Source of the DNA: Granulicella sp. L60
Lineage (GTDB): Bacteria > Acidobacteriota > Terriglobia > Terriglobales > Acidobacteriaceae
NCBI RefSeq assembly: GCF_009765825.1
Contig: NZ_LMUR01000018.1
Span: 817,346 to 881,345, forward strand
DNA length: 64,000 nucleotides
Reading direction: 5' to 3'
The notes under the pieces were generated by a model. That model saw only the letters and a list, made by a program, of their open reading frames with translations. It was not told where the DNA came from and did no database searches. Position numbers and translations under genes: made by a program. The first letter of the stretch is position 1; every line of letters starts with the position of its first letter. Below are positions 16,657-26,356 of this stretch, piece after piece.

Positions 16657-17846
16657 CTAGAAATAGCTGAGCCAGCGCTTCTCCGGATGTGCGTGTTTGT
16701 AATCCGCATAATACCGCATGGGCCAGTAAAGCGAAATAACGATCGTCATCCAGATTAGATAGACAGCTGGAAGGCTAAACCCGTACCCCTGAGGCAGCCC
16801 CAAAGCATGCCACCCATACCCCATCAATGCGGTCAGGACAAACGTCACAGAGTGGATAACGTAGATATGAACCAGGTAATACGCCATCGGCACCCGACCG
16901 TAAACCTCAACCGATTTGCGAAGCCATAGAGCCTTTCCTGATCCCAGAAGCGAGTCAAACCACGCCAGGAGCAAAAGAGAAAGTCCCAGAGTTACCGCGC
17001 AGTACTGCAGAGAGGGCGGATACTTTTCCACGTTGAAAAAACCTTTGATAGCGACCGCCACACCCGATGAACTTGTCCATGATGTGGAATCGCCATAGCC
17101 ATGCAAACTGCGCAAAATGGCAAAGAGCACAAGCAGGTTCGCGCCGCACACCACAGTAAACTTTGCACGCCAAGCGTCAGGCAAAGCCATAACGCGGCCG
17201 AAGCAGAATCCCAGAGCCATCACCCCATTCCAGGGAATGGCTGGATAAATGACATAGATCACTGGCTTACCTGCGACTACAAGAAAGCCCGGCTCATGCA
17301 AAAGGTGCCAAATATTTGCCCAAGGCCCAAGAGAACTGGCATGAACGTGATCGAACGCGTTATGGCCCGCAATAAAAGCCAGCCCGGTGACGGCAATCGC
17401 CGGCAATGGCAAGCAGATAAGGCCGGCAAGCATGACCATGGAGATGCCAATAGCCCAGAGCACCTGAAGGGAAGGCATGGACAGCGAAAACTGCCAACCA
17501 TAGGTATTTACGGTCATCTCCAGCCAAATCAGCCACAGGCCACGCGTAATCAGAAAGAAGGATAGCTCGGCCTTTGTCTTACCGCGGGCCAATTGAAGAT
17601 AGACCGAAAGGCCCGCGAGAAAAATAAAGGTGGGAGCGCAAAGATGGGTTATCCAACGCGTAAAGTACAAAGCCGTCGATGCTCGAGATAAATCGTCTGT
17701 CATCAAAAGTTGGGGTGCAAAGTAATCGCGTGTGTGATCAAGCGCCATGAGAATCATGGCGCCCCCCGAAGTACATCAATTGAGGGAATACGGCTCAAGG
17801 GCTTCCTCGCCTCAAAGGAGCCGACTAATTGTTCAGCCTGACGCAT
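16657..17846 (-). pseudogene. DUF1624/heparan-acetyltransferase-like membrane protein, frameshifted near N-terminus
   Basis: The main open frame (16657-17757, 366 residues) has about ten membrane segments and matches the DUF1624 (HGSNAT-like) family. It begins abruptly at MILMALDHTRDYF, which in the family follows SIDxLRGxxM. Reading further upstream in another frame from ATG 17846 gives MRQAEQLVGSFEARKPLSR and IPSIDVLRGA, precisely the missing start. The two frames join if one base is added at the run of six C (17762-17767). The gene is therefore either a fresh pseudogene, a sequencing error in the homopolymer, or translated from the internal ATG, which would lack the conserved first helix. 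Function in the family: possible acyl transfer to sugars at the inner membrane. Confidence 0.8.
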
Positions 17847-18276
17847 GTCCAAGTTGGACCTTCGTAAAGCACGAATTGAAGCAGTAGAATTCACATCATC
17901 CTTTCCGTATTCGTTGATATTTCAGCAGATTTACAAGACCCCGCAACCCAGATAGCCATCAGAAACGTGGTCAACTACCAAGTTCATATCGAGAGCACAC
18001 GAAAATCAACATAACCGGCTAAAGTCCGCACGCTGCTTACAATATTTTTCGCTCAAGCATTTATTCCGGCCAACCAGGAGTGGTGTAATGCGTGTCCATA
18101 GAGATGAGTTGACTAGATCTGGCGTGCACGATCCTCTGTGCCGATGGAATAGTTAGTGTGGCGCAGCTTGAAGGTCCTACGTGCAAGCTTTCAAGAAGGA
18201 GCGACGGAGATTTGTGCGGAGACGCAAACCGGAATTTCGTTTTTGATCAAAGAGACAGGTCATTGCTTTCTTGTAG
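17847..18276. other. 430-base intergenic stretch, nothing identified
   Basis: No open frame with a plausible start and no strong hairpin followed by T's was seen. It separates the frameshifted membrane-protein gene from the SDR that follows on the same strand, so a promoter for the former should lie here. Confidence 0.4.
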
Positions 18277-19026
18277 CTAAAGTTGTGCATGGCCACCATC
18301 CACGGAGATCTCGGCTCCAATAATTAATTTGCTGTCTGAGGACGCCAGAAATACTGCAGCCTTCGCTATTTCATCCGGATCCGCGAACTCGCCAGTCAGG
18401 AGCTGCGTAGCAAACATTGCTTTGATCGCCGGAATTTGATCTTCAGGCAAGCCGTTATTAAGCATCATCGGCGTATCTGTAGGACCGACAGTCAAGACAT
18501 TTGCCCTGATTTTTCGCTGCTGAAGCTCCACGGACCAGCACCTAGCGAAACCCCGAAGTGCCGCCTTGCTCGCGACGTAGACACTCCCCCCTGGAATGCC
18601 TTTTGTCGCTGCAGACGAGCCGCAAAGTATGGTCGAACTCCCATCAGGCATCAAGGGAAGTGCCTTCTGAACAGTAAAAAAAAGACCGCGTACGTTCACA
18701 TCAAAGATCGAATCGAAAAAGCTCTCCGAAACCTGCTCAAATGGAACCGGATCCCCGACGCCTGCGTTTGCGAACACAATGTCGACGCGTCCTCGCTCGT
18801 GACGTATTTGTTCGTAGAGTAGGTCCAAATCCGCGTTGATGGTAACGTCGCCGCGCACAGCTGTCGCGTTCTTCCCGAGGGACTGGATCGCATGGTCAAG
18901 CTCTTTTTGCCGCCGGCCAGTGATATACACGTGAGCACCTTCTTCAACATAGCGTTTGGCTGTTGCAAATCCGATACCGCTATTTCCGCCCGTGATGACC
19001 GCGATTTTACTTTCTAGTTTTTTCAT
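18277..19026 (-). CDS. Short-chain dehydrogenase/reductase
   Basis: A 249-residue classical SDR. TGGNSGIG at 12-19, the basic pair after beta-2 (TGRRQKEL) indicating NADP(H) preference, NAG at 87-89, catalytic S138, Y150 and K154 (YVASK), PTDTP and a C-terminal GAEISVDGGHAQL. The frame is open 26 codons further upstream to 19104, but ATG 19026 (MKKLESKIAVITGG) has GGAG about 8 bases before it and starts exactly where the family starts. A cytosolic oxidoreductase of unknown substrate, first gene on its strand before the methyltransferase gap. Confidence 0.92.
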   Translation of the reverse strand: MKKLESKIAVITGGNSGIGFATAKRYVEEGAHVYITGRRQKELDHAIQSLGKNATAVRGDVTINADLDLLYEQIRHERGRVDIVFANAGVGDPVPFEQVSESFFDSIFDVNVRGLFFTVQKALPLMPDGSSTILCGSSAATKGIPGGSVYVASKAALRGFARCWSVELQQRKIRANVLTVGPTDTPMMLNNGLPEDQIPAIKAMFATQLLTGEFADPDEIAKAAVFLASSDSKLIIGAEISVDGGHAQL

Positions 19027-19379
19027 AGGTCTCCGAATGGTTGTTGTGCGTTGTCGCGTGATAGAAGACGATCCAAGGGTGGGGTCTTGGGACATCTCTT
19101 TCACCGGACCGCTCGTAGGTGTTAGCGGCAGGAACCTGTTGGTCGGTCGCCAAATCTCAAGTTGTGCTCACAGATGCCAGTAGTGTGTTCGTGGTGTGCT
19201 TCAATTTTGTGTTCCGCTGCGGTCTCTGGACGCTTCAAGATAGAGCACATCCGCATCGGAGATGACCCGCTTTGACAAATCAAATAGTAACGGGTGACTG
19301 TCCTCAAGAAACGGCAAATACACCTCGAGAAAGATCGGGAGATCTCCAATACTTAATCGAACGCCGCAAAGATGACACC
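19027..19379. other. 353-base gap without a supportable gene
   Basis: A minus-strand open stretch (19201-19416) overlaps the methyltransferase end; its middle (LSIGDLPIFLEVYLPFLEDS) looks coding-like but has no recognisable family or ribosome site. Nothing else was seen. Confidence 0.35.
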
Positions 19380-20177
19380 CTACCCTACAACACCACCGAC
19401 GATTGTGAACACCCAAGACTGAAAGAATTGTCCAGCAGCCTCGATGGAGGCAAGATCCTGAAGCCAGATATCCACTTCTTGAGGTGTCACTCGCCCCCCT
19501 TCAATCGCCGAACGCAACGTCCCATTGCTCAAGTGGAAGCAGAATTCGTATGGTGTAGATATAGCTTGCAAATCAACAGAAATGTCTTCCAACCCCGCAG
19601 CTCGCAATAAGTAGGGCAGTTCACGACCAGATGTTGGATTGACACAGGCATCCGCAATCAGAGCTGTCATCTTGCGTGTTTGCAAATGGTCGTTGCTGAA
19701 AATAGCTGTGCTCTCGAAATCAACATCTGCCAGGACCACTCGACCTCGGCGTTTCGTCACGCGGATCATTTCAGAGATGACTCTCTCTCTGTCTTTGATA
19801 TAGAGGAGAACGCGCTCCATCCGTGTCGCGTCGAAAGTATTGTCGGCATAAGGAAGCTGATACGCATCGCTTGTCCTGAACGTGACGTTGCTTACGTCTT
19901 GCGCCCGCATCTTCGCTTCAGCAATCATGTCGCCGCTGATGTCCACACCCTCGATTGTGCCATGCACACCCACCAATCGGGCCATTTCGATCGCTGCCGT
20001 TCCATGCCCACAACCTACATCAAGCACATGGCTGCCTAGAGCGAGGTCCATCGCTTTGTATGTTGAATTTCGGACCTCCTTTATTTTGGGTGCTCGATCT
20101 ACCATATCCAGGAACTCGATGAAGTACCGTGGATTGTCAGACAAATCCAGTTGAGCGAATTCACCTACTTGAGCCAT
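19380..20177 (-). CDS. Class I SAM-dependent methyltransferase
   Basis: A 265-residue UbiE/Methyltransf_11-type enzyme. Motif I VLDVGCGHGTAA at 51-62, an acidic residue ending beta-2 (IEGVDIS), then TSDAYQLPYADNTFDATRMERVLLYI (motif II/III region with the aspartate binding adenine). The substrate is unknown, probably a small molecule. The ATG at 20177 is preceded by AAGGATAAAG. A decayed copy of its 3' end lies at 15835-15890. A possible small gene lies upstream on the same strand. Confidence 0.9.
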   Translation of the reverse strand: MAQVGEFAQLDLSDNPRYFIEFLDMVDRAPKIKEVRNSTYKAMDLALGSHVLDVGCGHGTAAIEMARLVGVHGTIEGVDISGDMIAEAKMRAQDVSNVTFRTSDAYQLPYADNTFDATRMERVLLYIKDRERVISEMIRVTKRRGRVVLADVDFESTAIFSNDHLQTRKMTALIADACVNPTSGRELPYLLRAAGLEDISVDLQAISTPYEFCFHLSNGTLRSAIEGGRVTPQEVDIWLQDLASIEAAGQFFQSWVFTIVGGVVG

Positions 20178-20302
20178 ACTTTATCCTTTTTGTTAAAGAG
20201 TGAACGTGCTATGGATACCGTCATACATGGCGAACCTTAGGCCGTACTGTTGGAGCGGCAGCCCGATAGCTCCTGCGTTTCAAGACAGTACAGTTTTCAT
20301 TT

Positions 20303-20488
20303 TCATTCTGACTTCTCCAATCTCCCGGCTAGACTATCGACGGCTGTTTCACACGCATCGCAATGGCATATCGTCGAGGCTATATGCAGCGAATCGTTCT
20401 GATCTTTTCTCTGCTTATCTTTAGAAGGCGCCTTCTCGAAGAGACGGAGGAGCTCGCGTATTGCTTCGGGGTGGATGTACGGTAGCAT
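20303..20488 (-). CDS. Small hypothetical protein, Cys-rich motif
   Basis: A 61-residue ORF, MLPYIHPEAIRELLRLFEKA followed by a charged stretch and a CHCDAC motif, then a C-terminal amphipathic segment. The composition looks coding-like and the CxCxxC could bind metal, but the ribosome site is weak and no family is recognised. It lies 125 bases upstream of the methyltransferase on the same strand. Confidence 0.3.
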   Translation of the reverse strand: MLPYIHPEAIRELLRLFEKAPSKDKQRKDQNDSLHIASTICHCDACETAVDSLAGRLEKSE

Positions 20489-20657
20489 TTTTCACTTTTA
20501 AGACATTGCATCGTTATGAAATACAGCGAGTCTCTGGAGTCCTTATTTCCTGAATGCACTCGTAGGATCAATCGTCGGTGGCACGTTCAGAGGCAGAGAT
20601 TCCCTTGTGATTTCGTGTGCCTTACGGATCGCTGCCGCGTAGCTTGTCATTACGCTG

Positions 20658-22013
20658 CTAGAGCGAGATAGGCCCGTTCGCGGTGAAGCGGTTCGAGGGA
20701 TCGAACTGACGCTTGATCCGCATCAGCCGCTCCGTATTGGAGCCGTAGACATGTGCCAGCTGCTCCGTTTCATTCGGGCCCAGGAGGCTTGCGTATCCAC
20801 CCGGCAACGAGAACGGCTCCAGTGCCCTTGACGTCTCAGAAGCCCAAACACGGTTCTTCTCATCGGCTTCGGCGCTCTGATCTTCCCAGGCTGCGACGAT
20901 GCTGACCAGGAAATGCGGGCTGCGAATAGGAAAGGCAGTGGCATCAACAGGCACAAACGTAGGCAGGCCGTGGAACGATTGAATGGCGATAGCGGAGAAC
21001 GGAGAGCTCTTGGCCTGCGCTGCAGCCAGCAACACCTGGACAACGTCCGGGCCAAGTGCTGGCAGCCATCGTGTCTGCTGTGCATAACGCCTGCCCGGGA
21101 CTGCATTTGCCTCGAAGAGCGAGAACAGGTCCTTCGGCTTCATCGGCCCAACCTTCGCGAGTGCCGGCTCGCCAATCGCCGTAAGATTTTCCACCTCGGC
21201 ACTTCCATCCGCAAGGTCACCTTGCCAACAAGGCGCAAGAGCAACGGCAGGCTTTCCGTCAGGCGCGGTCACAAGAGCCAATGTTGCCGCAAGATCGTTG
21301 GGAGCGCTTGCCATGTACCGTCCATAGCTCTCTAGTAGAGCAGCGGCCCCGCTCCAGGGATAGAGAATTTTGCCTGCGAGGATATCTGATACAGGATGTA
21401 GCCTCAGTTCCAATGACGTAACGACGCCGAAGTTTCCTCCTCCGCCTTTCAGCGCCCACAGCAGCTCTGGGGACTTTTCGTTGCTGGCAGTCTCGAGAGT
21501 CCCGTCCGCGAGGACGAGCTCGGCGGAGAGCAGGTTATCCGCTCCAAGTCCAAGGCCCGGTGTCAGTGGACCATAGCCTCCGCTCAGGGCGAAGCCAGTG
21601 ATGCCGACATGGCCGACCGCACCGGTGATTGCTGCCAGTCCACACTCTCCGGCACGCGCCAGGACCTCATTGCTCTTCGAGCCGCCGCCTACTCTAGCTA
21701 CTTGCCGTTCCGCATCGACATCCACGGTCGCCATATGGATAAGATCTATGACCATCGCGCCTGACCGCACGGAGCGGCCTGCCCAGTCATAACCACCTCC
21801 CAGTACAGCAATAGGCATGCCATTGCGATTGGCGAAACAAACAGCAACCGACACTGCAGCAGCATCGAACGGACGCACAATCAACTCCGGATAGTGATCG
21901 ACGGCACCATTCCAGACCCGGCGCGCCTCGTCGTAGTGGATACCCGAGGGTTCGATTACCTCGCCATGGAATAGGTTCCTAAGTTCATCGTTAACTGCCA
22001 GCGAATAACGCAT
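20658..22013 (-). CDS. FAD-binding (berberine-bridge-type) oxidoreductase
   Basis: A 451-residue flavoprotein of the PCMH/VAO superfamily. FAD-binding domain at about 40-210 (IVRPFDAAAVSVAVCFANRN, GGGYDWAGRSV, GALGHVGITGFALSGGYGP-type P-loop) and a C-terminal BBE domain (YGSNTERLMRIKRQFDPSNRF) at about 420-448. The residue that normally carries the 8-alpha-histidyl bond to FAD (GGGHxxAG) is tyrosine here (Y75; codon TAT where CAT would be His), so FAD is probably bound differently. No signal peptide, so cytosolic. Family members oxidise sugars, alcohols or alkaloids; the substrate is unknown. No evident cotranscribed partner: the gene after it on the same strand is 170 bases away. Confidence 0.88.
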   Translation of the reverse strand: MRYSLAVNDELRNLFHGEVIEPSGIHYDEARRVWNGAVDHYPELIVRPFDAAAVSVAVCFANRNGMPIAVLGGGYDWAGRSVRSGAMVIDLIHMATVDVDAERQVARVGGGSKSNEVLARAGECGLAAITGAVGHVGITGFALSGGYGPLTPGLGLGADNLLSAELVLADGTLETASNEKSPELLWALKGGGGNFGVVTSLELRLHPVSDILAGKILYPWSGAAALLESYGRYMASAPNDLAATLALVTAPDGKPAVALAPCWQGDLADGSAEVENLTAIGEPALAKVGPMKPKDLFSLFEANAVPGRRYAQQTRWLPALGPDVVQVLLAAAQAKSSPFSAIAIQSFHGLPTFVPVDATAFPIRSPHFLVSIVAAWEDQSAEADEKNRVWASETSRALEPFSLPGGYASLLGPNETEQLAHVYGSNTERLMRIKRQFDPSNRFTANGPISL

Positions 22014-22154
22014 GAGTGATCTCCATTTAATCTATGTAGGTAAAAATTGTTGGGGGGCGCGCCTAGAACGTTATCGACCCACAATCGCTACCTCTACATT
22101 GTCCAGCTCTCCGCAGATAGTCGCTTTAGGGAAAGTCTCTTTCGCCCTTTCGCT

Positions 22155-22491
22155 TTCTCCGAGAGCATCAACATCTATAAGTATCGAAATTCCGCGCGCG
22201 GCCTGCTTTCGAAATCGTCTCATCTAGTGACGAGCTAACACATTCTCCCGATACTTATCCCCGCCCCGAACGTCTATTCAAGGTCCTGCGCAAGCTGTTC
22301 GTCTACGAGAAACATGTAGTCCCAAAAGAGAGGGTGAAACCTTACCATCTATCTACCGTTGCGGTATGGGTGGAAGCAGGCCCAAATCACTCATTCCTTC
22401 TTCAAGAAGAGGATCAGGAAATCCGTCACGCACAACTATTAGCTGGGTCCTGTTCGCGGCACAGTACTTCTTACCAGGAGAAAATACTATG
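22155..22491 (+). other. Open reading frame without a start codon, possible gene debris
   Basis: About 110 sense codons run from the left to the TGA that overlaps the next start, with a protein-like composition (RPERLFKVLRKLFVYEKHVV, then YHLSTVAVWVEAGPNH). No ATG, and the only GTG is late (in PKERVKPYH). I do not recognise it. It may be the 3' remnant of a lost gene; the rest of the 22.0-22.5 kb gap shows nothing. Confidence 0.25.
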
Positions 22492-23196
22492 ATTCAAAGT
22501 TTGATCTGCTCACTAGGCGTGGTTCGACCTTCGACCGCTCACATCGGTCACCGAGCGGGAAGCAAAGCGCTACCGAATCGTCTGGCCCAACATATTGATC
22601 GAATTCCTGTTGGGGTTGAACGGTCTCTACGCAGCATTGCCGTTTCAGCCGTGCTTGGGTTTACATTTACCCTGCCGTTGATTGCACAAAGTTCTATACC
22701 TGCGCAATCTCCGTCGGTCGAAAGACCCAGGCCTTCTACTTCATACACAGAACAGGAACTAGAAAGGATGGTGCCAGCCGCCCGCCCGGAAGATGTTAGT
22801 ACTCCGGAAGCCGCGATACGAGCTTTGCATCAGGCAGTCTCTGGTCCCAGAGGAGACTGGAACCCTGACCGACTTCGTTCGCTGGTGCTCCCAAGTGTCA
22901 TGTTCACATATAACGATGTCGGGGAAGACGGCGTTACTCGCATCTCGACCGTCACACTCGATGACTGCATCAGAGAGTTCAAAAAGATTCATCAGCGGAC
23001 GGCTTGGTACGAAAAAGTCATTGATATACCCGTCCTGGCTCGGATACAGCGGAATGCTCAGGTCACATTGGCGACATTGAGCGCACGGGAAATCGAGGGC
23101 ACGCACCCCATTCCGGATGAATCCAATATTACGACCGCAACTACCACCTTTATCTATATTGAAAAGCGCTGGTGGATCGTGAGCCATACCTGGTAA
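22489..23196 (+). CDS. Secreted NTF2-like protein
   Basis: A 235-residue protein in which an internal hydrophobic segment (SIAVSAVLGFTFTLPLIAQS, about residues 48-67) acts as signal peptide or anchor after a long basic N-terminus. The rest resembles the SnoaL/NTF2-like cone fold: TPEAAIRALHQAVSGPRGDW, LRSLVLPSVMFTYND, and a C-terminal TATTTFIYIEKRWWIVSHTW ending like many such proteins. No catalytic residues can be named. The start was chosen at ATG 22489 because AGGAG lies 7 bases before it; the frame continues open to 22366 without a ribosome site. Confidence 0.65.
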   Translation: MIQSLICSLGVVRPSTAHIGHRAGSKALPNRLAQHIDRIPVGVERSLRSIAVSAVLGFTFTLPLIAQSSIPAQSPSVERPRPSTSYTEQELERMVPAARPEDVSTPEAAIRALHQAVSGPRGDWNPDRLRSLVLPSVMFTYNDVGEDGVTRISTVTLDDCIREFKKIHQRTAWYEKVIDIPVLARIQRNAQVTLATLSAREIEGTHPIPDESNITTATTTFIYIEKRWWIVSHTW

Positions 23197-23493
23197 CGAG
23201 GATTCAGGCGGCCAGGGTACTCACGAGGAGCCGGCATGCTGCGTTTCGTTGATGAAGCGTCCATCCGACAAGTTATCCGTTGACTGAGTTTGTAAGGCCC
23301 GGTGAAACCGTCGCGCAGGAATCGGCCGCTTTATGTAAAGGAGCGAAGAGGGTGAGACTTTTCCTGTAATGGCTCTTCGCCGCGAGAATAAAATGACCGG
23401 AATCGATGTTAATTGAACATGCCGTGGTTCGACTCTTTGATTTTCGAGTGCTCGTCACTCTCAGATAAAAAAATAACATTCTTAGGAGCATAC

Positions 23494-24300
23494 GTGTCAC
23501 TACCAAGTAACGATGCAGAACTGTTTGAATCTCTCCACCAATTCGTCACGACCTGGAAGCTGCTTGGCAAAGGCTTTCCGCATGCCGATCAGAGCGATCG
23601 ACCAGGTCTGGCTGTTAGCTGGCCTGACACCAGTTTTCCGTTTTACAACATTCTCTTCCTGAATGAGCCCGTAAGCGACGCCGAGGTGCTCAAAAGCAAA
23701 GCGCAAGAGGCGTCTGACTACCTGCAAGGTAAATCCCATGGCGGGCTGTTTGTCGTATTTCACGACTATCTCAGCGGATCTGCAAAGGAAAACTTCACAG
23801 AGACTTTGGCCGAGGCAAAGCTCGTTGCGGCCATTCCGGCAACCGGCATGGCCGGCAACATCTTTCCGTTGGAAGCGAAGGGGCATCCTGACCTGCAATT
23901 CGTCAGGATTGAAGACGACGCAACCATACAGACCTTTGCGGAACTAAACTGCGCCGCTTACAACCTGCCAATGGAAACAGCGGTTTCCGTGGTGAAGGAT
24001 CATTCGCTGTGGAAAGACCACGCCTATGGATTCCTGGCGTATGAGGGCGACAAGGCAGTTGGCACAGCAACAGCGATCATCAATGAAGGTTGTCTTTTTC
24101 TGTTTCTGGTCGCCACGCTTCCAGAGGCGCAGGGTAAGGGCTACGGTGAGGCCGTGGTGCGTTATGCCTTGCAGACGGCTCATGAAGCAACCGGTCTTCA
24201 GCGCACCGTACTGCATGCCACGGAGGCGGGTTACCCCATATATGCTCGCCTTGGCTACCACCCGACGACGAAGCTGTTTCTCTGCATGCTGCAACCCTAA
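23494..24300 (+). CDS. GNAT-family N-acetyltransferase
   Basis: A 268-residue protein with a C-terminal GNAT domain: acetyl-CoA-binding VATLPEAQGKGYGEAVVRYAL (about 209-230; R/QxxGxG/A form QGKGYG), preceded by a beta-strand pair GFLAYEGDKAVGTATAIIN. The N-terminal 140 residues are a second, degenerate GNAT-like lobe. The likely start is GTG 23494 with AGGAG 7 bases upstream; the frame is open to a TTG at 23413 without a ribosome site. Acceptor unknown; cytosolic. Stands alone, 300 bases after the NTF2-like gene. Confidence 0.85.
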   Translation: MSLPSNDAELFESLHQFVTTWKLLGKGFPHADQSDRPGLAVSWPDTSFPFYNILFLNEPVSDAEVLKSKAQEASDYLQGKSHGGLFVVFHDYLSGSAKENFTETLAEAKLVAAIPATGMAGNIFPLEAKGHPDLQFVRIEDDATIQTFAELNCAAYNLPMETAVSVVKDHSLWKDHAYGFLAYEGDKAVGTATAIINEGCLFLFLVATLPEAQGKGYGEAVVRYALQTAHEATGLQRTVLHATEAGYPIYARLGYHPTTKLFLCMLQP

Positions 24301-24364
24301 GCGCCATACAGCACAGCTTCGGCATTAGTCGTTACTGCTTTACGATGAGGGCAATATCCTTGGG

Positions 24365-24510
24365 CTCTAATGGTGGTAGCTTCCAGCTTCCACCATTAGA
24401 GTCTGTTCGTGACGGGATCTGAATTTGTCTGGGCTGGTCTCCGTTTGGCGCGATTTGCTTAGTGAATCGCGCCAAGTGAAGGTGCGCAGCATCCCCTCTG
24501 AAAGAGGGGA
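24365..24510. other. Cluster of three perfect stem-loops in a 634-base gap
   Basis: Stem 1: CTCTAATGGTGG (24365-24376) with exact complement at 24390-24401, 13-base loop. Stem 2: TTGGCGCGATT (24445-24455) with exact complement at 24465-24475, 9-base loop. Stem 3: TCCCCTCT (24492-24499) with complement at 24503-24510, 3-base loop. No T-run follows any of them on either strand, so they are not simple terminators. A weak minus-strand open frame (24332-24607) crosses them. A structured RNA, a REP-like element or an mRNA 3' region are possible. Nothing else was found in 24301-24934. Confidence 0.6.
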
Positions 24511-24934
24511 CGCCACAACTACACCTATTGTCGGTGTCACCGCCGAACCGCTCCCACTTGAGCTTGCGGATTGCGAGAGCGGTTCTCCCTGGACGAATTG
24601 ACAACATCTCTCAACTCGAACCCACAGTCGATGAAGATTTTATGGTCACGACCAGAAGATCACTGCGAGAATTGTGTCGAATTACATCGCGAGCGTCGGT
24701 GCAAGAAACCGATGCGGACGAACCCACGGCCTGAAGTGGGCCGAGACTTCGTTTTAGCGACTTTTTATTTTCAGTTGTTTTGTTTTTGAAAAATTCCCGA
24801 ATTGAACTCGCACAAATGTCCGGGCAAAGAGCTCCTCTTACCCTAAACAAATGACCAGTGTTCGTCTTCGCTGGGAAGTCTATTGCATCATCAATCATCA
24901 ATCTTCTCTTCGAACACACCTTGGTTCGATAGTG

Positions 24935-26188
24935 CTACGGAAGCACGGCTTCGATTATCTTGACTGCGTGCGCGATCGGATAAAGGGTTGACATCTTCGT
25001 TGCCGCACTCTTCGCGGCGGATCCATAACTGGGATGACTCAGCACTTCCTCGATTGCTGCTTCGAGGGTCGTCTTATTCAACTCAGTGAGAGGAATGACT
25101 TTGCCAACGCCCAGATGGGCGATGCGCATCGCGATACCAGGCTGCTCGCTTGCAATCGGAACCGCCACCATTGGAACTCCGAACTCCAGACAGTCGAGCG
25201 TGGTATTCAAACCTGCGTGGGTGATGCACAATGTCGTGCGTCGGAGGAGTTCGCGCTGAGGCACAAATGTCGCCAACTTCACATTAGGCGGAACATTGTG
25301 AAACGAATCTGGATCGAGAGCGTTACTGCCCAGTGCGATCACCGTCTGTGCATTGAAGAGACCACATGCCTCGATCATTGCCTCAAACACAAAGCGCAGT
25401 CTGTTTTGCAGCGTACCACATGAGGCAAAGATCAAAGGACGCCCGTCCAGCCAATCCCATTCGAAAGGGATATCAACGGATTCATTATCATCCCTGAGCG
25501 GCCCGACCATATGAAGCGTCGACGGAGCTTGGCGACGGGGTAAATCCAGAAAGGATGGTTGCTGAACAATCTGTGCCAACGATGAAAAAGATTCCTCTAT
25601 ATTCCTATAAGGCGGCAGCTTCCACGTGGCGCGCTGTCCATTGATCAGTTCCAGTAGCGGCACCAACGCCTGATCAACTCCCGCCCACCCTTTGCAATTT
25701 CTCTCTTGACCAGCTGGCGAATCGTCGTAGGGCCACAACATGGCAGGTGGTGGGATCATATCTTCTCGATTTATCAGAAGTGCATTCGCGAGTGAAACAA
25801 ATGGCACTTCTAAATGCATGGCGAGCGTGTCGGCGGCAAAGTATACCTGATCTGCAATAAGCAAATCGAGAGATTCTCTCCTCAATGTCTCCGGGAGATC
25901 ACGGAAGCCAGCGCGAAAGAGGGTCATCATGCGTTCCACGTAATAGGCAAAGGCTGGCTGCCCTGAGAGTGCTGCAATCTTCTCCATTATCTCTTTCAAA
26001 GACCCGAGCGGGTATTCCTGTGTCGCGTATGGAACGAAGTGGATGCCAGCAGCTTCAATCACACCTTCTGTATCGAGCAAATTGAAGAAAATGGGTTGGT
26101 GCCCATGTTGCTCGAGCGCCCTCGCCAACGCGAGGGAGGGGAAGAGGTGTCCGGTTGCATAAAGAGTAAGGATGCCGATACGTGCCAA
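24935..26188 (-). CDS. MGT-type glycosyltransferase (GT1 family)
   Basis: A UDP-sugar-dependent GT-B enzyme of about 417 residues, related to macrolide and flavonoid glucosyltransferases. N-terminal acceptor domain begins ARIGILTLYATGHLFPSLALARALEQHGH. The C-terminal nucleotide-sugar domain has VPQRELLRRTTLCITHAGLNTTLDCLEFGVPMVAVP, the HxGxxT...GxP signature with the histidine contacting the UDP phosphates. Start chosen at TTG 26188 because AGGAG lies 7 bases before it; another TTG at 26218 has no ribosome site. Cytosolic; probably decorates a small hydrophobic compound. Followed by no partner gene on its strand. Confidence 0.88.
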   Translation of the reverse strand: MARIGILTLYATGHLFPSLALARALEQHGHQPIFFNLLDTEGVIEAAGIHFVPYATQEYPLGSLKEIMEKIAALSGQPAFAYYVERMMTLFRAGFRDLPETLRRESLDLLIADQVYFAADTLAMHLEVPFVSLANALLINREDMIPPPAMLWPYDDSPAGQERNCKGWAGVDQALVPLLELINGQRATWKLPPYRNIEESFSSLAQIVQQPSFLDLPRRQAPSTLHMVGPLRDDNESVDIPFEWDWLDGRPLIFASCGTLQNRLRFVFEAMIEACGLFNAQTVIALGSNALDPDSFHNVPPNVKLATFVPQRELLRRTTLCITHAGLNTTLDCLEFGVPMVAVPIASEQPGIAMRIAHLGVGKVIPLTELNKTTLEAAIEEVLSHPSYGSAAKSAATKMSTLYPIAHAVKIIEAVLP

Positions 26189-26356
26189 TGAAGTTCTCCT
26201 ATGGGTAAAGTTGCGCAAAACAGACCGGGGTGACTGTCAGGATTCCAAGTCCTGTTTGAACTCCTGAGCAGCTAGCAGTGTCAGACTTTTTTCGATTTGA
26301 TTGAGAGTGCGTACAGGGAATTGTGATTTCTTCGTCAAGAGGTAGTGTGTGCGCTT

